64,000 bases of DNA from Oscillospiraceae bacterium (GCA_904501855.1 CAJGCI010000002.1:1-64000); one strand, 5' to 3'; shown: positions 24,556-33,484, numbered from the stretch's first letter. Notes: a model not told the origin generated them from the letters alone. Translations and numbers: made by a program.

Positions 24556-24592
24556 TTGACTTTAGCGCGCTAATGTGCTACTCTGCTAATCA
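24556..24592 (+). promoter_or_regulatory. Candidate promoter and operator of the his operon
   Basis: A TTGACT -35 (24556-24561) is followed by a perfect palindrome TTAGCGCGCTAA (24562-24573). Three CTA-containing units then repeat every 8 bp (CGCTAATG, TGCTACTC, TGCTAATC; 24569-24592). The -10 (TACTCT, 24579-24584) is poor. The arrangement suggests a binding site for YerC, the operon's own first product. Confidence 0.5.
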
Positions 24593-24620
24593 AGTAACAC
24601 AACATCTGAGAGGTGATCCC

Positions 24621-24926
24621 ATGGGTTTACCAGAAACCGAACAGCTTCATATGCTGTTTCAATCCATTCTGGCTCTGAAAAACGAAGACGAGTGCCGCCG
24701 CTATTTTGAAGACCTCTGTACCATCAAGGAAGCTCAGGATCTGGCGCAGCGGCTGGACATAGCCCGCCGGCTGGCCAGAGGCGATTCCTATAACGAGACC
24801 GCACATCAGACCGGCGCCAGTTCCGCCACTATCAGCCGTGTGAACCGCTGTCTGGAATACGGCGCGCAGGGCTATGCCCTGATCCTGGACCGCCTGCCGA
24901 AACTTGAACCAAAGGAAGAAACGTGA
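24621..24926 (+). CDS. yerC: YerC/YecD, TrpR-like regulator (proposed HisR)
   Basis: This 101-residue TrpR-superfamily protein is all-helical, with a helix-turn-helix around SYNETAHQTGASSATISRVNRCL. YerC proteins often sit with histidine genes, and comparative genomics has proposed them as histidine-biosynthesis repressors (HisR). Being first in a complete his operon fits that role. ATG 24621 is chosen for the GAGAGGTG site at 24608-24615. The stop overlaps the start region of hisZ. A palindrome plus 8-bp direct repeats lie in the promoter and may be its operator. Confidence 0.85.
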   Translation: MGLPETEQLHMLFQSILALKNEDECRRYFEDLCTIKEAQDLAQRLDIARRLARGDSYNETAHQTGASSATISRVNRCLEYGAQGYALILDRLPKLEPKEET

Positions 24927-24928
24927 GT

Positions 24929-26023
24929 ATGAATACTACTGTCAGCGAAGACCAGATCCGTTCCCGGCTGATCCTGCTGTATCAGTCTTACGGGTATCTG
25001 CCCTACAAAGTAAATAAATTCGAGGAATACGACCTGTATGCACAGTATAAGAATTTTCTTGCATGCAAGCAGATCCTCACGTTCAGTGATACCGACGGAC
25101 GTCTCATGGCCTTAAAACCGGACGTGACCCTGTCGGTTATCAAAAGCGCCTCGGACCGCTGTCCTGTACATAAGGTCTTTTACAACGAGAATGTCTACCG
25201 TGTTCCGGAAGACGGTGACGGCTTCAGCGAGATCCCCCAAACGGGACTGGAGTGCATCGGCGAAATCGGTCTTTATGAATCCGCCGAAGTGGTCATGCTT
25301 GCCGCCAGAAGTCTGGAGAGCATCCATTCTTCCTATGTCCTGAACCTGTCCCACATCGGGGTCGTCTCCGGAATCCTGAATCAGGCCGGCATCCGACCGG
25401 AAGATCAGCCCGAATTCTTTGCTGTGCTCGGTGCCAAAAACGGTCCTGCGCTGACAGATCTGTGCCGTCGCTTTGACATGGAATCTCAGGCCGTTTCGAA
25501 TCTCGTGATGTTAACAGAACTGTACGGTCCGACCGAGGAGGTTCTGGCGCAGCTGAACGCCCTTCCCCTTCCGGAGGAAAGCCGTTGCGCAGTGGAGGAG
25601 CTGAAGGAACTTGACGCTCTTCTCAAGGCATTCGGGCCGTCCCGCATCCATCTGGATTTTTCCGTTGTGGATGATATCGAATACTATAACGGCATCGTGT
25701 TTGCAGGATTCATCGAAGGCATTTCCTCCAGTGTTCTCTCCGGAGGAAAGTATGATCGTCTGGTTTCGCGCATGAACAGGTCCGGTGGCGCTGTGGGCTT
25801 TGCCGTTTATTTCAACACACTGGAGCCGCTTTGGTTCACGGAGAAGGAATTCGATTTTGATGTCGTTCTGGTCTGTCCCTCCGAATCGGACCTGCCGCTT
25901 GCGATCCGGGAAGCCAACCGCTGCATTGCAGCCGGAGAGACCGTCCGCGTTCAATGCTCGGAACCCAAGGGCTTCTCGTTCCGGACCAGATATGATGTGA
26001 GAAACGGGGCGGTGGAATCATGA
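24929..26023 (+). CDS. hisZ: HisZ, ATP phosphoribosyltransferase regulatory subunit
   Basis: This protein of about 364 residues is related to class II histidyl-tRNA synthetase but has no aminoacylation role. It pairs with short-form HisG to form the active, histidine-inhibited ATP-PRT. HisRS-like motifs can be seen (RLMALKPDVTLSVIK near motif 2, SSSVLSGGKYDRLV near motif 3), while the anticodon-binding domain is reduced. AGGAAG at 24913-24918 suits ATG 24929 better than GTG 24923. It overlaps hisG by 4 bp. Confidence 0.9.
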   Translation: MNTTVSEDQIRSRLILLYQSYGYLPYKVNKFEEYDLYAQYKNFLACKQILTFSDTDGRLMALKPDVTLSVIKSASDRCPVHKVFYNENVYRVPEDGDGFSEIPQTGLECIGEIGLYESAEVVMLAARSLESIHSSYVLNLSHIGVVSGILNQAGIRPEDQPEFFAVLGAKNGPALTDLCRRFDMESQAVSNLVMLTELYGPTEEVLAQLNALPLPEESRCAVEELKELDALLKAFGPSRIHLDFSVVDDIEYYNGIVFAGFIEGISSSVLSGGKYDRLVSRMNRSGGAVGFAVYFNTLEPLWFTEKEFDFDVVLVCPSESDLPLAIREANRCIAAGETVRVQCSEPKGFSFRTRYDVRNGAVES

Positions 26024-26664
26024 CAGAAAAAAAGATGATAAATGTCGCCCTCCCCAAAGGACGTCTGGGCGAGATCGTTTACGGGATGATGGAACAGGCC
26101 GGCTATGAATGTCCGGAAGTTCTGAACCCGAAACGGAAACTGACTTTTGAAAACGAGGCCTGCGGTGTCCGATACTTCTGGGTAAAACCATCGGACGTTC
26201 CCATTTATGTGGAGCGGGGCGCCGCAGATGTGGGAGTTGCCGGCAAGGACATCCTGCTGGAGCATTCGCCTCGCGTCTATGAACTGCTGGATCTCGGCAT
26301 CGGAAAATGCCGTATGTGTGTGGCCGGCCCCAAAACATTCCGGGATGACGAGTCGCGCACGCTGAAAGTCGCAACCAAATTCCCGCATATTGCCAGAAGA
26401 TACTATGAATCACAGGGCCGTGACATCAGCATAATCAAGCTGAACGGTTCCATAGAGATCGCACCCATCCTCGGTCTTTCCGATGTGATCGTAGACATCG
26501 TGGAGACCGGAAAAACACTGAAAGAAAACGGGCTGGATGCGCTGGAAACTATCGTTCCCATAAGTGCCCGTTTCATTGCCAACAAAGCAAGTTTTCAGTT
26601 TAAACATGACGAGATCGCGGCGATGAGCCAGGCCCTTTCCGCAGTCTGTCAGACCAAGGAGTAA
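26020..26664 (+). CDS. hisG: HisG, ATP phosphoribosyltransferase catalytic subunit (short form)
   Basis: This 214-residue catalytic subunit condenses ATP and PRPP, the first step of histidine synthesis. The short form ends without the regulatory C-terminal domain and so needs HisZ, which is the gene before. Motifs are ALPKGRLGE at the N-terminus, GAADVGVAGKD, and VIVDIVETGKTLKENGL, the PRPP-binding region. The ATG is part of the ATGA overlap with hisZ. hisD follows 3 bp after the stop. Confidence 0.95.
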   Translation: MTEKKMINVALPKGRLGEIVYGMMEQAGYECPEVLNPKRKLTFENEACGVRYFWVKPSDVPIYVERGAADVGVAGKDILLEHSPRVYELLDLGIGKCRMCVAGPKTFRDDESRTLKVATKFPHIARRYYESQGRDISIIKLNGSIEIAPILGLSDVIVDIVETGKTLKENGLDALETIVPISARFIANKASFQFKHDEIAAMSQALSAVCQTKE

Positions 26665-26667
26665 CAC

Positions 26668-27945
26668 ATGATCAAGATCTATAAATACGGAGAAGTTCCT
26701 AACGAGACTCTGTTTATCCGCTCTCCCCTGTTTCAGGATGTTGGAGCCGTGGTCACTGAAATCCTGAACAAAGTTCAGGAAGAGGGAGATGCCGCTCTGA
26801 AATACTACACCAGGAAGTTTGACGGCGCCGATCTTTCCGATCTCATCGTATCCAACGAAGAGATCGAAGAGGCGTTTACTTCCACCAGCGAGGAGTACCG
26901 CAAGGTGCTCCAGCAGGCATGGGACAACATTGCGGAGTATCACTCTCACCAGATTCGTCCCGGATTTGTTATGACGCGGGAAAACGGAGTTGTTCTGGGC
27001 CAGAAGATCACACCCATCGAAAAGGTCGGTCTTTATGTTCCCAACGGGACGGCAGCCTATCCTTCCTCGCTGATTATGAATTGCGTTCCCGCCAAGCTGG
27101 CTGGTTGCTCCGAACTGATCATCGTCACACCGCCGGACCGCAACGGAAAAGTCAATTCCGCGATCCTGGCTGCCGCCAAGATCTGCAATGTGGACAAGAT
27201 TGTGAAAGTAGGCGGTGCGCAGGCGGTTGCTGCACTTGCTTTCGGAACCGAGAGCGTTCCCAAAGTCGACAAGATCGTCGGTCCGGGCAATGCTTATGTC
27301 GCCGAAGCGAAAAAGCAGGTCTTTGGCAAGGTAGCAATCGACACGATTGCCGGCCCAAGCGAGGTGCTTATCGTCGCAGACAAGAATAACGACCCCAGAA
27401 TCCTCGCCGCTGATATGCTGGCGCAGGCGGAGCATGATGTCATGGCCACCTCGGTCCTCGTCACAGACTCGGAAGAGCTGGCAAACCGGGTGGCGCAGGA
27501 ACTGGAGACGCAGCTGGCGGTTCTCCCCCGTGAAAACATTGCCCGACCGTCGATTGAGAACAACGGCAAGATCGTAATCGCCTCCTCACTGGATGAAGCC
27601 GTGGAGTGTGCCAATGAAATCGCTCCGGAACACCTGGAGATCAGCGTGGACGATCCCTTCTCCTATCTAGGAAAAATCAAGAACGCCGGTTCCATTTTCC
27701 TGGGTAAAGATGCTCCGGAGGCGCTGGGTGACTACATGGCCGGGCCGAATCACACGCTCCCCACCACGGGAACCGCCCGATTCGGAAGCCCTCTTTCCGT
27801 GGATGATTTCGTAAAAAAATCCCAGTACACCTACTTCTCGCATGAGGCGCTGGAGGAGATCAAAGACAGCATCATGCTGTTTGCGGAAGAGGAAGGGCTG
27901 CACGGACACGCCAACAGTATCGACATCCGTTTTCGCGAGGACTGA
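26668..27945 (+). CDS. hisD: HisD, histidinol dehydrogenase
   Basis: This 425-residue zinc enzyme oxidises L-histidinol to histidine in two NAD-dependent steps, the last of the pathway. Motifs include VGLYVPNGTAAYPSS, VGPGNAYVAEAKKQVFG, IDTIAGPSEV, AQAEHD (zinc and catalysis) and APEHLEI with the catalytic Glu-His pair. Length is normal. The stop of hisD and the start of hisC are 3 bp apart, typical of this tightly packed operon. Confidence 0.96.
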   Translation: MIKIYKYGEVPNETLFIRSPLFQDVGAVVTEILNKVQEEGDAALKYYTRKFDGADLSDLIVSNEEIEEAFTSTSEEYRKVLQQAWDNIAEYHSHQIRPGFVMTRENGVVLGQKITPIEKVGLYVPNGTAAYPSSLIMNCVPAKLAGCSELIIVTPPDRNGKVNSAILAAAKICNVDKIVKVGGAQAVAALAFGTESVPKVDKIVGPGNAYVAEAKKQVFGKVAIDTIAGPSEVLIVADKNNDPRILAADMLAQAEHDVMATSVLVTDSEELANRVAQELETQLAVLPRENIARPSIENNGKIVIASSLDEAVECANEIAPEHLEISVDDPFSYLGKIKNAGSIFLGKDAPEALGDYMAGPNHTLPTTGTARFGSPLSVDDFVKKSQYTYFSHEALEEIKDSIMLFAEEEGLHGHANSIDIRFRED

Positions 27946-27948
27946 TTT

Positions 27949-29016
27949 ATGAGTCGCTTTTTTGTTTCCAGATTTGATGACCTGACGCCCTATACCCCCG
28001 GGGAGCAGCCCCGGGATCAGGTCTTTGTAAAACTCAACACGAATGAATCCCCCTTCCCTCCTTCTCCCGAAGTGGTCAAAGCGGCATCGGACGCTGCTGC
28101 AACGCTCCGCCTGTATTCCGATCCGGATTCCACCGATCTGACGCAGGCCGTTGCCGGATACTTCGGGGTTCGTCCGGAGGAAGTGCTTATGACCAATGGA
28201 TCCGATGAGATCCTGAATTTTGCTTTCATGGCATTTGGGGATGCCGCCTGCGGATTTGTCTTTCCGGATATCACCTATGGTTTTTATGAAGTAATCGCAG
28301 ACCTCAACGGGATCCCGTATCGAAAGATCCCGCTGGACGAAGATTTTACCATCCGGGCAGAAGATTATTTCGGGGTGGGCTGCAATATTGTGATCCCCAA
28401 TCCCAACGCACCCACCGGAATTCCCCTCGCGATCCCTCAGATCCGTTCCATCGTGGAATCCAACAGGGATCATATCGTAATCATCGACGAGGCGTATGTG
28501 GATTTCGGCGGGGAGAGCTGTATTCCCCTGATCCGGGAGTATGATAACCTGCTGGTGACCCAGACCTTTTCCAAATCGCGGTCTCTGGCCGGAGGGCGAC
28601 TCGGATTCGGGATCGGCAACCCGGATCTGATTCGGGATCTGAACACGCTGAAGTATTCCTGCAACCCGTATAATGTCAACCGGATGACTTCCGCCGCGGG
28701 GATCGCCGCCATTCAGGATGACGTGTATTTCCGGAAAAACATTGCAGAGATCCAGCGTGTGCGGGAATACACCCGTGGCCAGCTGGAGCAGCGTGGCTTT
28801 ACCGTCCTTCCCTCGGTCTCCAATTTCCTGTTTGTCCGATCGAATTTCGGAACCGCGGAAGACCTGTACGGCGCCCTGCGGGAGCTGGGCGTTCTGATCC
28901 GGTACTGGAAGACCCCCCGGATACAGGACTGGTGCCGCATCACCATCGGCACACGGGCGCAGATGGATACGCTGCTGAATGCAGTGGACACGATACGAAA
29001 GGAGCGCGGACTATGA
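27949..29016 (+). CDS. hisC: HisC, histidinol-phosphate aminotransferase
   Basis: This 355-residue PLP enzyme is a fold type I aminotransferase that converts imidazole-acetol phosphate and glutamate to histidinol phosphate. Conserved parts are TNGSDEILNFAF, NPNAPTG, IIDEAYVDFGG (the Asp contacts the PLP pyridine ring) and TFSKSRSLAGGRLGF, with the Schiff-base Lys in SKS. The start is an ATG 3 bp after hisD. It overlaps hisB by 4 bp (ATGA). Confidence 0.94.
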   Translation: MSRFFVSRFDDLTPYTPGEQPRDQVFVKLNTNESPFPPSPEVVKAASDAAATLRLYSDPDSTDLTQAVAGYFGVRPEEVLMTNGSDEILNFAFMAFGDAACGFVFPDITYGFYEVIADLNGIPYRKIPLDEDFTIRAEDYFGVGCNIVIPNPNAPTGIPLAIPQIRSIVESNRDHIVIIDEAYVDFGGESCIPLIREYDNLLVTQTFSKSRSLAGGRLGFGIGNPDLIRDLNTLKYSCNPYNVNRMTSAAGIAAIQDDVYFRKNIAEIQRVREYTRGQLEQRGFTVLPSVSNFLFVRSNFGTAEDLYGALRELGVLIRYWKTPRIQDWCRITIGTRAQMDTLLNAVDTIRKERGL

Positions 29017-29600
29017 GAACAGCTTCTGTAGAACGCAACACCGCCGAAACACAGATCAAACTCACTCTGAATCTGGACGGAAGTGGAAAAAGCGATATCG
29101 ATTCCGGTGTGGGCTTTCTTGATCACATGCTCACATTGTTTGCCGCACACAGCGGCTACGATCTCAGCCTGATTTGTCATGGAGACACACAGGTGGACGA
29201 TCACCACACCACGGAAGATATCGGCATCGCTCTTGGGGATGCTTTCCGGCAGGCTCTTGGGGAACGGAAGGGCATCATTCGGTACGGCAGCATGTGGCTT
29301 CCCATGGATGAAGCGCTGGTTCTCTGTGCCGTGGACATCTCCGGCAGAAGCCATCTGGACTACCGCCTGTGTATTCCAGCGCAGAAAGTCGGTACTTTTG
29401 ATACCGAACTGGTGGAAGAATTCTACACCGCCTTTGTGAGAAAGGCAGAACTGACCCTGCACCTGCTTCAGTTTGAAGGCAAAAATTCGCATCACATTAT
29501 CGAAGCCTCTTTCAAGGGGTTCGGCCGCGCTCTGGCCCAGGCCACTGCCATTGATGAAAAAAGACCGGATACCGTTCCGTCAACCAAAGGAGTGCTGTAA
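29013..29600 (+). CDS. hisB: HisB, imidazoleglycerol-phosphate dehydratase
   Basis: This 195-residue monofunctional dehydratase removes water from IGP to give imidazole-acetol phosphate. It has the metal-binding repeats typical of the family: DHML (first half), DDHHTTEDIGIALG, and SHHIIEASFK in the second half. There is no fused phosphatase domain; a separate PHP phosphatase closes the operon. The ATG at 29013 overlaps the hisC stop and has GAAAGGAG upstream. The gene ends directly against the hisH ATG. Confidence 0.95.
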   Translation: MRTASVERNTAETQIKLTLNLDGSGKSDIDSGVGFLDHMLTLFAAHSGYDLSLICHGDTQVDDHHTTEDIGIALGDAFRQALGERKGIIRYGSMWLPMDEALVLCAVDISGRSHLDYRLCIPAQKVGTFDTELVEEFYTAFVRKAELTLHLLQFEGKNSHHIIEASFKGFGRALAQATAIDEKRPDTVPSTKGVL

Positions 29601-30215
29601 ATGCTTGCTATCGTAGATTACGGTGTTGGAAACCTGTTTTCCCTTCACAGTTCTTTAAATATGATCGATGTTCCTTCCGTCGTCACCTCGGACGAGAACG
29701 AGCTTCGAAACGCCGACAAGATCATCCTTCCCGGAGTGGGTGCTTTTGAGGATGCCGCCCGAAAACTCAAAGAGAGCGGGCTGGGTGATGTCGTTGCAGA
29801 AGAGGCACGAAACGGAAAGCCCACCATGGGCATCTGTCTCGGAATGCAGATGCTGTTTGACCGCAGTTTTGAATACGGTACTCACGAGGGGCTCGGCCTG
29901 ATTCCGGGAGATGTCGTCGATATGACGCCCCATATTCCGGAGGATCTGAAAGTGCCGCACATCGGTTGGAACGCGCTGAACATGAAGCAGCCGGACCACC
30001 CCCTGTTTCGGTATATCAAAGACGGTGACTTCGTATACTTCGTCCACACTTACTTCGCCACGCGCTGTGAGGATTATACGCTGGCTACGACGGAGTACGG
30101 TGCGGATCTGACCGCCTGTGTTGCCCGTGATCAGACTGTCGGCTGTCAGTTCCATCCGGAAAAAAGCGGACGGATCGGCCTGAACATTCTGCGAGCTTTC
30201 TGTGAAATGAGGTGA
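29601..30215 (+). CDS. hisH: HisH, glutaminase subunit of imidazole-glycerol-phosphate synthase
   Basis: This 204-residue class I glutamine amidotransferase supplies ammonia to HisF. The catalytic nucleophile is in GICLGMQMLF and the His-Glu pair is in FHPEKSG. The N-terminus IVDYGVGNLFSL and LPGVGAF are typical. It starts on the base after the hisB stop, with the ribosome-binding site inside hisB. Confidence 0.95.
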   Translation: MLAIVDYGVGNLFSLHSSLNMIDVPSVVTSDENELRNADKIILPGVGAFEDAARKLKESGLGDVVAEEARNGKPTMGICLGMQMLFDRSFEYGTHEGLGLIPGDVVDMTPHIPEDLKVPHIGWNALNMKQPDHPLFRYIKDGDFVYFVHTYFATRCEDYTLATTEYGADLTACVARDQTVGCQFHPEKSGRIGLNILRAFCEMR

Positions 30216-30221
30216 CCGGAC

Positions 30222-30938
30222 ATGCTTTTATTTCCGGCCATCGACATGTTCGACCATAAAGCCGTTCGTCTGTTCAAAGGTGACTATCAGCAGATGACAA
30301 TCTACAGCAAAGATCCTCTTTCCGTCGCCAAACGATTTGAGCGTTCCGGTGCAAAATGGGTCCATCTTGTGGATCTTCAGGGCGCAAAAGACGGAACCAC
30401 GCCCCATGCGGATCTTGTTGCAAGCATTACGAAAGAAACCTCTCTTCAGGTCGAAATCGGCGGGGGGATCCGATCCGAAGATACGATCCTCCGTTATCTG
30501 GACTGTGGTGTATCACGAGTGATTCTCGGCACTGCGGCTCTGGGAGACCCCGGTTTTCTGCAGAAGGTCGTCGCAAAGTACGGCTCCTCCATCGCGGTTG
30601 GTGTAGACTCCCGCAGCGGCATGGTTGCAACCCATGGATGGACCAAAACAAGTTCGGTGACCGCCGACGAGTTTTGCCACCGGCTGGATGAGATCGGAGT
30701 GTCCACCATCATCGCAACAGATATCTCCAAAGACGGCGCCATGCAGGGCCCGAATCTGGAACTGTATCGTCAGTTGAAGCGTTCTTTCTCCGGCAATATC
30801 ACGGCCTCCGGCGGAGTCTCCAGTCTTGATGATCTGGAAGCGCTGAATTCGCTGGATCTGTACGGAGCGATTTTGGGGAAAGCCTATTACACCGGAGCAG
30901 TAGATTTGGAAGAAGCAGTAAAGAAGGTACAAGTATGA
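30222..30938 (+). CDS. hisA: HisA, ProFAR isomerase
   Basis: This 238-residue TIM-barrel enzyme isomerises ProFAR to PRFAR by an Amadori rearrangement. It has the two catalytic Asp regions (PAIDMFDHKAVRLFKG and TDISKDGAMQGPN) and phosphate-binding Gly motifs (EIGGGIRS, TASGGVSS). The first position reads AIDMFD where AIDLID is most common, a mild change near the active site. It overlaps hisF by 4 bp. Confidence 0.93.
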   Translation: MLLFPAIDMFDHKAVRLFKGDYQQMTIYSKDPLSVAKRFERSGAKWVHLVDLQGAKDGTTPHADLVASITKETSLQVEIGGGIRSEDTILRYLDCGVSRVILGTAALGDPGFLQKVVAKYGSSIAVGVDSRSGMVATHGWTKTSSVTADEFCHRLDEIGVSTIIATDISKDGAMQGPNLELYRQLKRSFSGNITASGGVSSLDDLEALNSLDLYGAILGKAYYTGAVDLEEAVKKVQV

Positions 30939-31693
30939 TCACAAAACGAATCATCCCCTGTCTGGATGTAAAAGACGGCAGAGTCGTCAAGGGGGTCAAT
31001 TTCCTGAACGTCAATGATGTCAACGATCCCGTTGCGCTTGGTCAGTACTATTCCGACCACGGCGCCGACGAACTGGTTTTTTATGATATTACCGCCTCCG
31101 TGGAAGGCCGCAGCCTGTTTACGGAAATCCTGACACGGGTGGCGGAGACCATCTTTATCCCGCTGACTGTTGGCGGCGGAATCAACACGTTGGATGACTT
31201 TGACCGTGTTCTGAAATGCGGTGCTGACAAGGTCAGCGTAAACTCCGGTGCCATCCGGAATCCTTCCCTCATCCCCGAAGCCGCACAGCGGTACGGCGAT
31301 CAGTGCGTGGTGCTTTCCGTAGACGCCAAACGAGTGGGCGGACAGTTTCATGTGTTTACAAAAGGCGGCCGTGAAGACACCGGAATGGATGCCATCGAAT
31401 GGATTCGAAATGGCGTAAAAAACGGTGCCGGTGAGATCGTTCTGAATTCCATCGACACGGATGGTGTGAAAAACGGCTTTGATCTGGAAATGCTCAAGGC
31501 TGTGAGCGATGTGGTAAACGTCCCCGTGATCGCCTCCGGCGGAGCCGGTTGCGCACAGGACTTTGTCACTCTGTTTCAGACTCTTCCGAAAGTCGACGCC
31601 GGTCTCGCCGCATCCATTTTCCATTTCGGTGAGGTTCGCATCGAGGACCTGAAAGCCCTGCTTGCGCAGGAAGGGATCAACGTAAGACGATAA
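30935..31693 (+). CDS. hisF: HisF, cyclase subunit of imidazole-glycerol-phosphate synthase
   Basis: This 252-residue TIM barrel uses ammonia from HisH to turn PRFAR into imidazole-glycerol phosphate and AICAR. Catalytic Asp residues are in IIPCLDVKDGRVVKG and LNSIDTDGVKNG; phosphate motifs are VGGGINT and IASGGAG. AICAR made here feeds the purine operon that starts about 1.8 kb downstream, a sensible neighbourhood. Confidence 0.96.
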   Translation: MITKRIIPCLDVKDGRVVKGVNFLNVNDVNDPVALGQYYSDHGADELVFYDITASVEGRSLFTEILTRVAETIFIPLTVGGGINTLDDFDRVLKCGADKVSVNSGAIRNPSLIPEAAQRYGDQCVVLSVDAKRVGGQFHVFTKGGREDTGMDAIEWIRNGVKNGAGEIVLNSIDTDGVKNGFDLEMLKAVSDVVNVPVIASGGAGCAQDFVTLFQTLPKVDAGLAASIFHFGEVRIEDLKALLAQEGINVRR

Positions 31694-31705
31694 GGAGACG
31701 TTTCA

Positions 31706-32353
31706 ATGACAGACATCAGCGAACTCAAGTTTGATCAGAATGGACTGATCCCGGCCATCGTCACGGAGACGGGAACCGGCAAGGTCCTCATGATGGCATA
31801 TATGAACGAAGAAAGCCTGAAGATCTCCATGGAAAAAGGCCTTGCATGTTTCTGGAGCCGTAGCCGTCAGGAGCTCTGGCTGAAAGGTGATACCTCCGGC
31901 AATTACCAGCACATCGTCAGCATCACCGCAGACTGCGATTATGACACTCTTCTCGTGGAGGTCCGCAAAGACGGTCCGGCATGCCACACGGGAGAAGAGA
32001 GCTGCTTCCATCACCCGCTGTTCGAAGGGTCCGAACCGCAGGGCTTTACCTATGAGGCATTGCTGGAAATGCTGAAGGGCAGAAAAGAAAATCCGAAGGA
32101 AGGTTCTTATACGTCCTACCTGTTCGAAAAGGGTGACGACAAGATCTTAAAGAAGATCGGCGAAGAGTCTACCGAAGTGGTCATCGCCGCAAAGGACAGA
32201 GATCTTCCCAATACCGTTTATGAGCTTTGTGATCTTATGTATCACGCTATGGTCCTGATGGTTGACATGGGGATCAGCCTGGAAGACATTCGTAAAGAGA
32301 TGTCCTCCCGGCACGTGGTGGATCACAAGGTAAAGCAGGAAAAGATGGTCTGA
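31706..32353 (+). CDS. hisIE: HisIE, phosphoribosyl-AMP cyclohydrolase / phosphoribosyl-ATP pyrophosphatase
   Basis: This 215-residue fusion has HisI N-terminal ([35 protein letters not shown], and [12 protein letters not shown] with zinc-binding Cys). HisE is C-terminal ([20 protein letters not shown] and VIAAKD). It performs the second and third pathway steps. AAGGAGA precedes the ATG. The next gene begins 2 bp after the stop. Confidence 0.95.
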   Translation: MTDISELKFDQNGLIPAIVTETGTGKVLMMAYMNEESLKISMEKGLACFWSRSRQELWLKGDTSGNYQHIVSITADCDYDTLLVEVRKDGPACHTGEESCFHHPLFEGSEPQGFTYEALLEMLKGRKENPKEGSYTSYLFEKGDDKILKKIGEESTEVVIAAKDRDLPNTVYELCDLMYHAMVLMVDMGISLEDIRKEMSSRHVVDHKVKQEKMV

Positions 32354-32355
32354 TT

Positions 32356-33159
32356 ATGCAGGATCTTCATTTACACACAACTTATGATGACGGAGGAAAC
32401 TCCGTACGGGAAATGACAGAGAAAGGCCTTCTCTCCGGCTTTTCTTCCATCGGGCTGTGCGTTCACAGTCCGATACCGGGAGAGTCCTGGTGTGCAACAG
32501 AGGACGGTGTCCGGCAGTTCATATCCGATGTTCACGAGGCGGCGGATGCCCTCCGCGGAAAGATGCCTGTCTACTGCGGGATTGAATTCGATTCCGTTTC
32601 CGAATGTGACCTTTCGCTGTTTGATTATGTCATCGGATCGGTCCATGTGCTTCAGGCCGCTGGCGGACCGTGGTACTATGACGCCTCCCGGGAAGAAACT
32701 CTGCGGATGATCGAAACAGTATATTGCGGCGACAGGGATCAGGCGGCAGAGGACTATTTCGCCCGCGTTGGTTCTCTGGCGGAACTCGCCGCCGTGGATA
32801 TCGTCGGACACTTTGACCTTCTGACCAAGTTCGACGAACCGGAGTGTGTCTATGATGTGCACAGCAGCCGCTATCGGGATGCTGCACATTTTGCCATGGA
32901 GCGGCTCGTCAACGCCGGAAAGATCTTTGAGATCAACACCGGGGCGGTCAGTCGGGGTTATCGAACGAGTTTCTATCCCTCGGATGCGCTTCTGAAGGAA
33001 CTGTTTTCCATGGGCGGGAAAGTATGCCTTTCCTCCGATTCCCACAGCGTGGATACTCTGGGTTTTCAGCGCGACAAGGCAAAAGCATGTGCGGTTGCCG
33101 CCGGTTTTGATGCCGTTTGGGAATGGAATGGTTCTGACTTCGTGCCGGAAAAGATCTGA
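32356..33159 (+). CDS. hisK: PHP-family histidinol-phosphate phosphatase
   Basis: This 267-residue PHP-fold phosphatase has metal ligands in DLHLHTTYDDG, GIEFDS, GSVHVL, DIVGHFDLLTKF and SDSHSVDTLG. It removes phosphate from histidinol phosphate, completing the pathway, since HisB here has no phosphatase domain. This is the Bacillus-type enzyme (HisK/HisJ). It is the last gene of the operon. All enzymes for histidine from PRPP and ATP are therefore present between 24.9 and 33.2 kb. Confidence 0.88.
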   Translation: MQDLHLHTTYDDGGNSVREMTEKGLLSGFSSIGLCVHSPIPGESWCATEDGVRQFISDVHEAADALRGKMPVYCGIEFDSVSECDLSLFDYVIGSVHVLQAAGGPWYYDASREETLRMIETVYCGDRDQAAEDYFARVGSLAELAAVDIVGHFDLLTKFDEPECVYDVHSSRYRDAAHFAMERLVNAGKIFEINTGAVSRGYRTSFYPSDALLKELFSMGGKVCLSSDSHSVDTLGFQRDKAKACAVAAGFDAVWEWNGSDFVPEKI

Positions 33160-33192
33160 CCCAATTACAGTGGCAATAACTCCGCAGGAAAT

Positions 33193-33236
33193 CAGGCGGA
33201 AGGCAACATAATCCCCCGCCCTTTTTCCTCTTTTTT
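33193..33236 (+). terminator. Weak terminator candidate after the his operon
   Basis: A short GGCGG / CCGCC stem with a long loop is followed by CTTTTTCC and a T6 tract. It is the only candidate found between the his and purine operons. In the rest of 33160-33484 I see the purE promoter and leader hairpins, no gene. Confidence 0.4.
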
Positions 33237-33323
33237 CCGGCACCTCTTTTTCGCCGCTGGATTTTATCTAATTGATACCAAATATGGCTTTATTTACTCT
33301 TCTGATTTCGGATAATACGATAA

Positions 33324-33352
33324 TTGACTTTACTATATATAAAAGATAAGAT
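33324..33352 (+). promoter_or_regulatory. Predicted promoter of the purine operon
   Basis: The -35 is TTGACT (33324-33329) and the -10 is TAAGAT (33347-33352), with a 17-bp spacer. It gives a leader of about 125 nt before purE. Confidence 0.7.
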
Positions 33353-33392
33353 TTAGGAGTATTGAGACGACGCAGATTTGCCCTGATTTTTC

Positions 33393-33462
33393 ATGGTTTC
33401 TGCCGCAGTAAAAAAACCATCCACGACAGTCCTGCATAAAGAAAAAACAGGACGGTCTTTTT
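33393..33462 (+). promoter_or_regulatory. purE leader with two hairpins, possible attenuator
   Basis: The first hairpin is ATGGTTT / AAACCAT (33393-33420). The second is GACAGTCCTG / CAGGACGGTC (33425-33457, one mismatch) followed by TTTTTC, the form of an intrinsic terminator just before the purE ribosome-binding site. No known purine or PRPP riboswitch consensus was recognised. Confidence 0.45.
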
Positions 33463-33484
33463 CACTTTTTAGGAGGAAACTGCA

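Noticed and set aside
24495..24620. T-box or histidine leader peptide before the his operon
   Set aside because: No T-box sequence, no run of histidine codons and no terminator hairpin are visible; the short region is occupied by the repeat-rich promoter.
33308..33350. Possible PurR box near the purE promoter (TTCGGATAATACGA)
   Set aside because: Only one poor match to the PurBox consensus was seen; a second inverted box at the required spacing is missing.
33359..33484. Known purine or PRPP riboswitch
   Set aside because: I could not find the conserved guanine-, PRPP- or ZTP-riboswitch core sequences, so only an untyped leader is reported.
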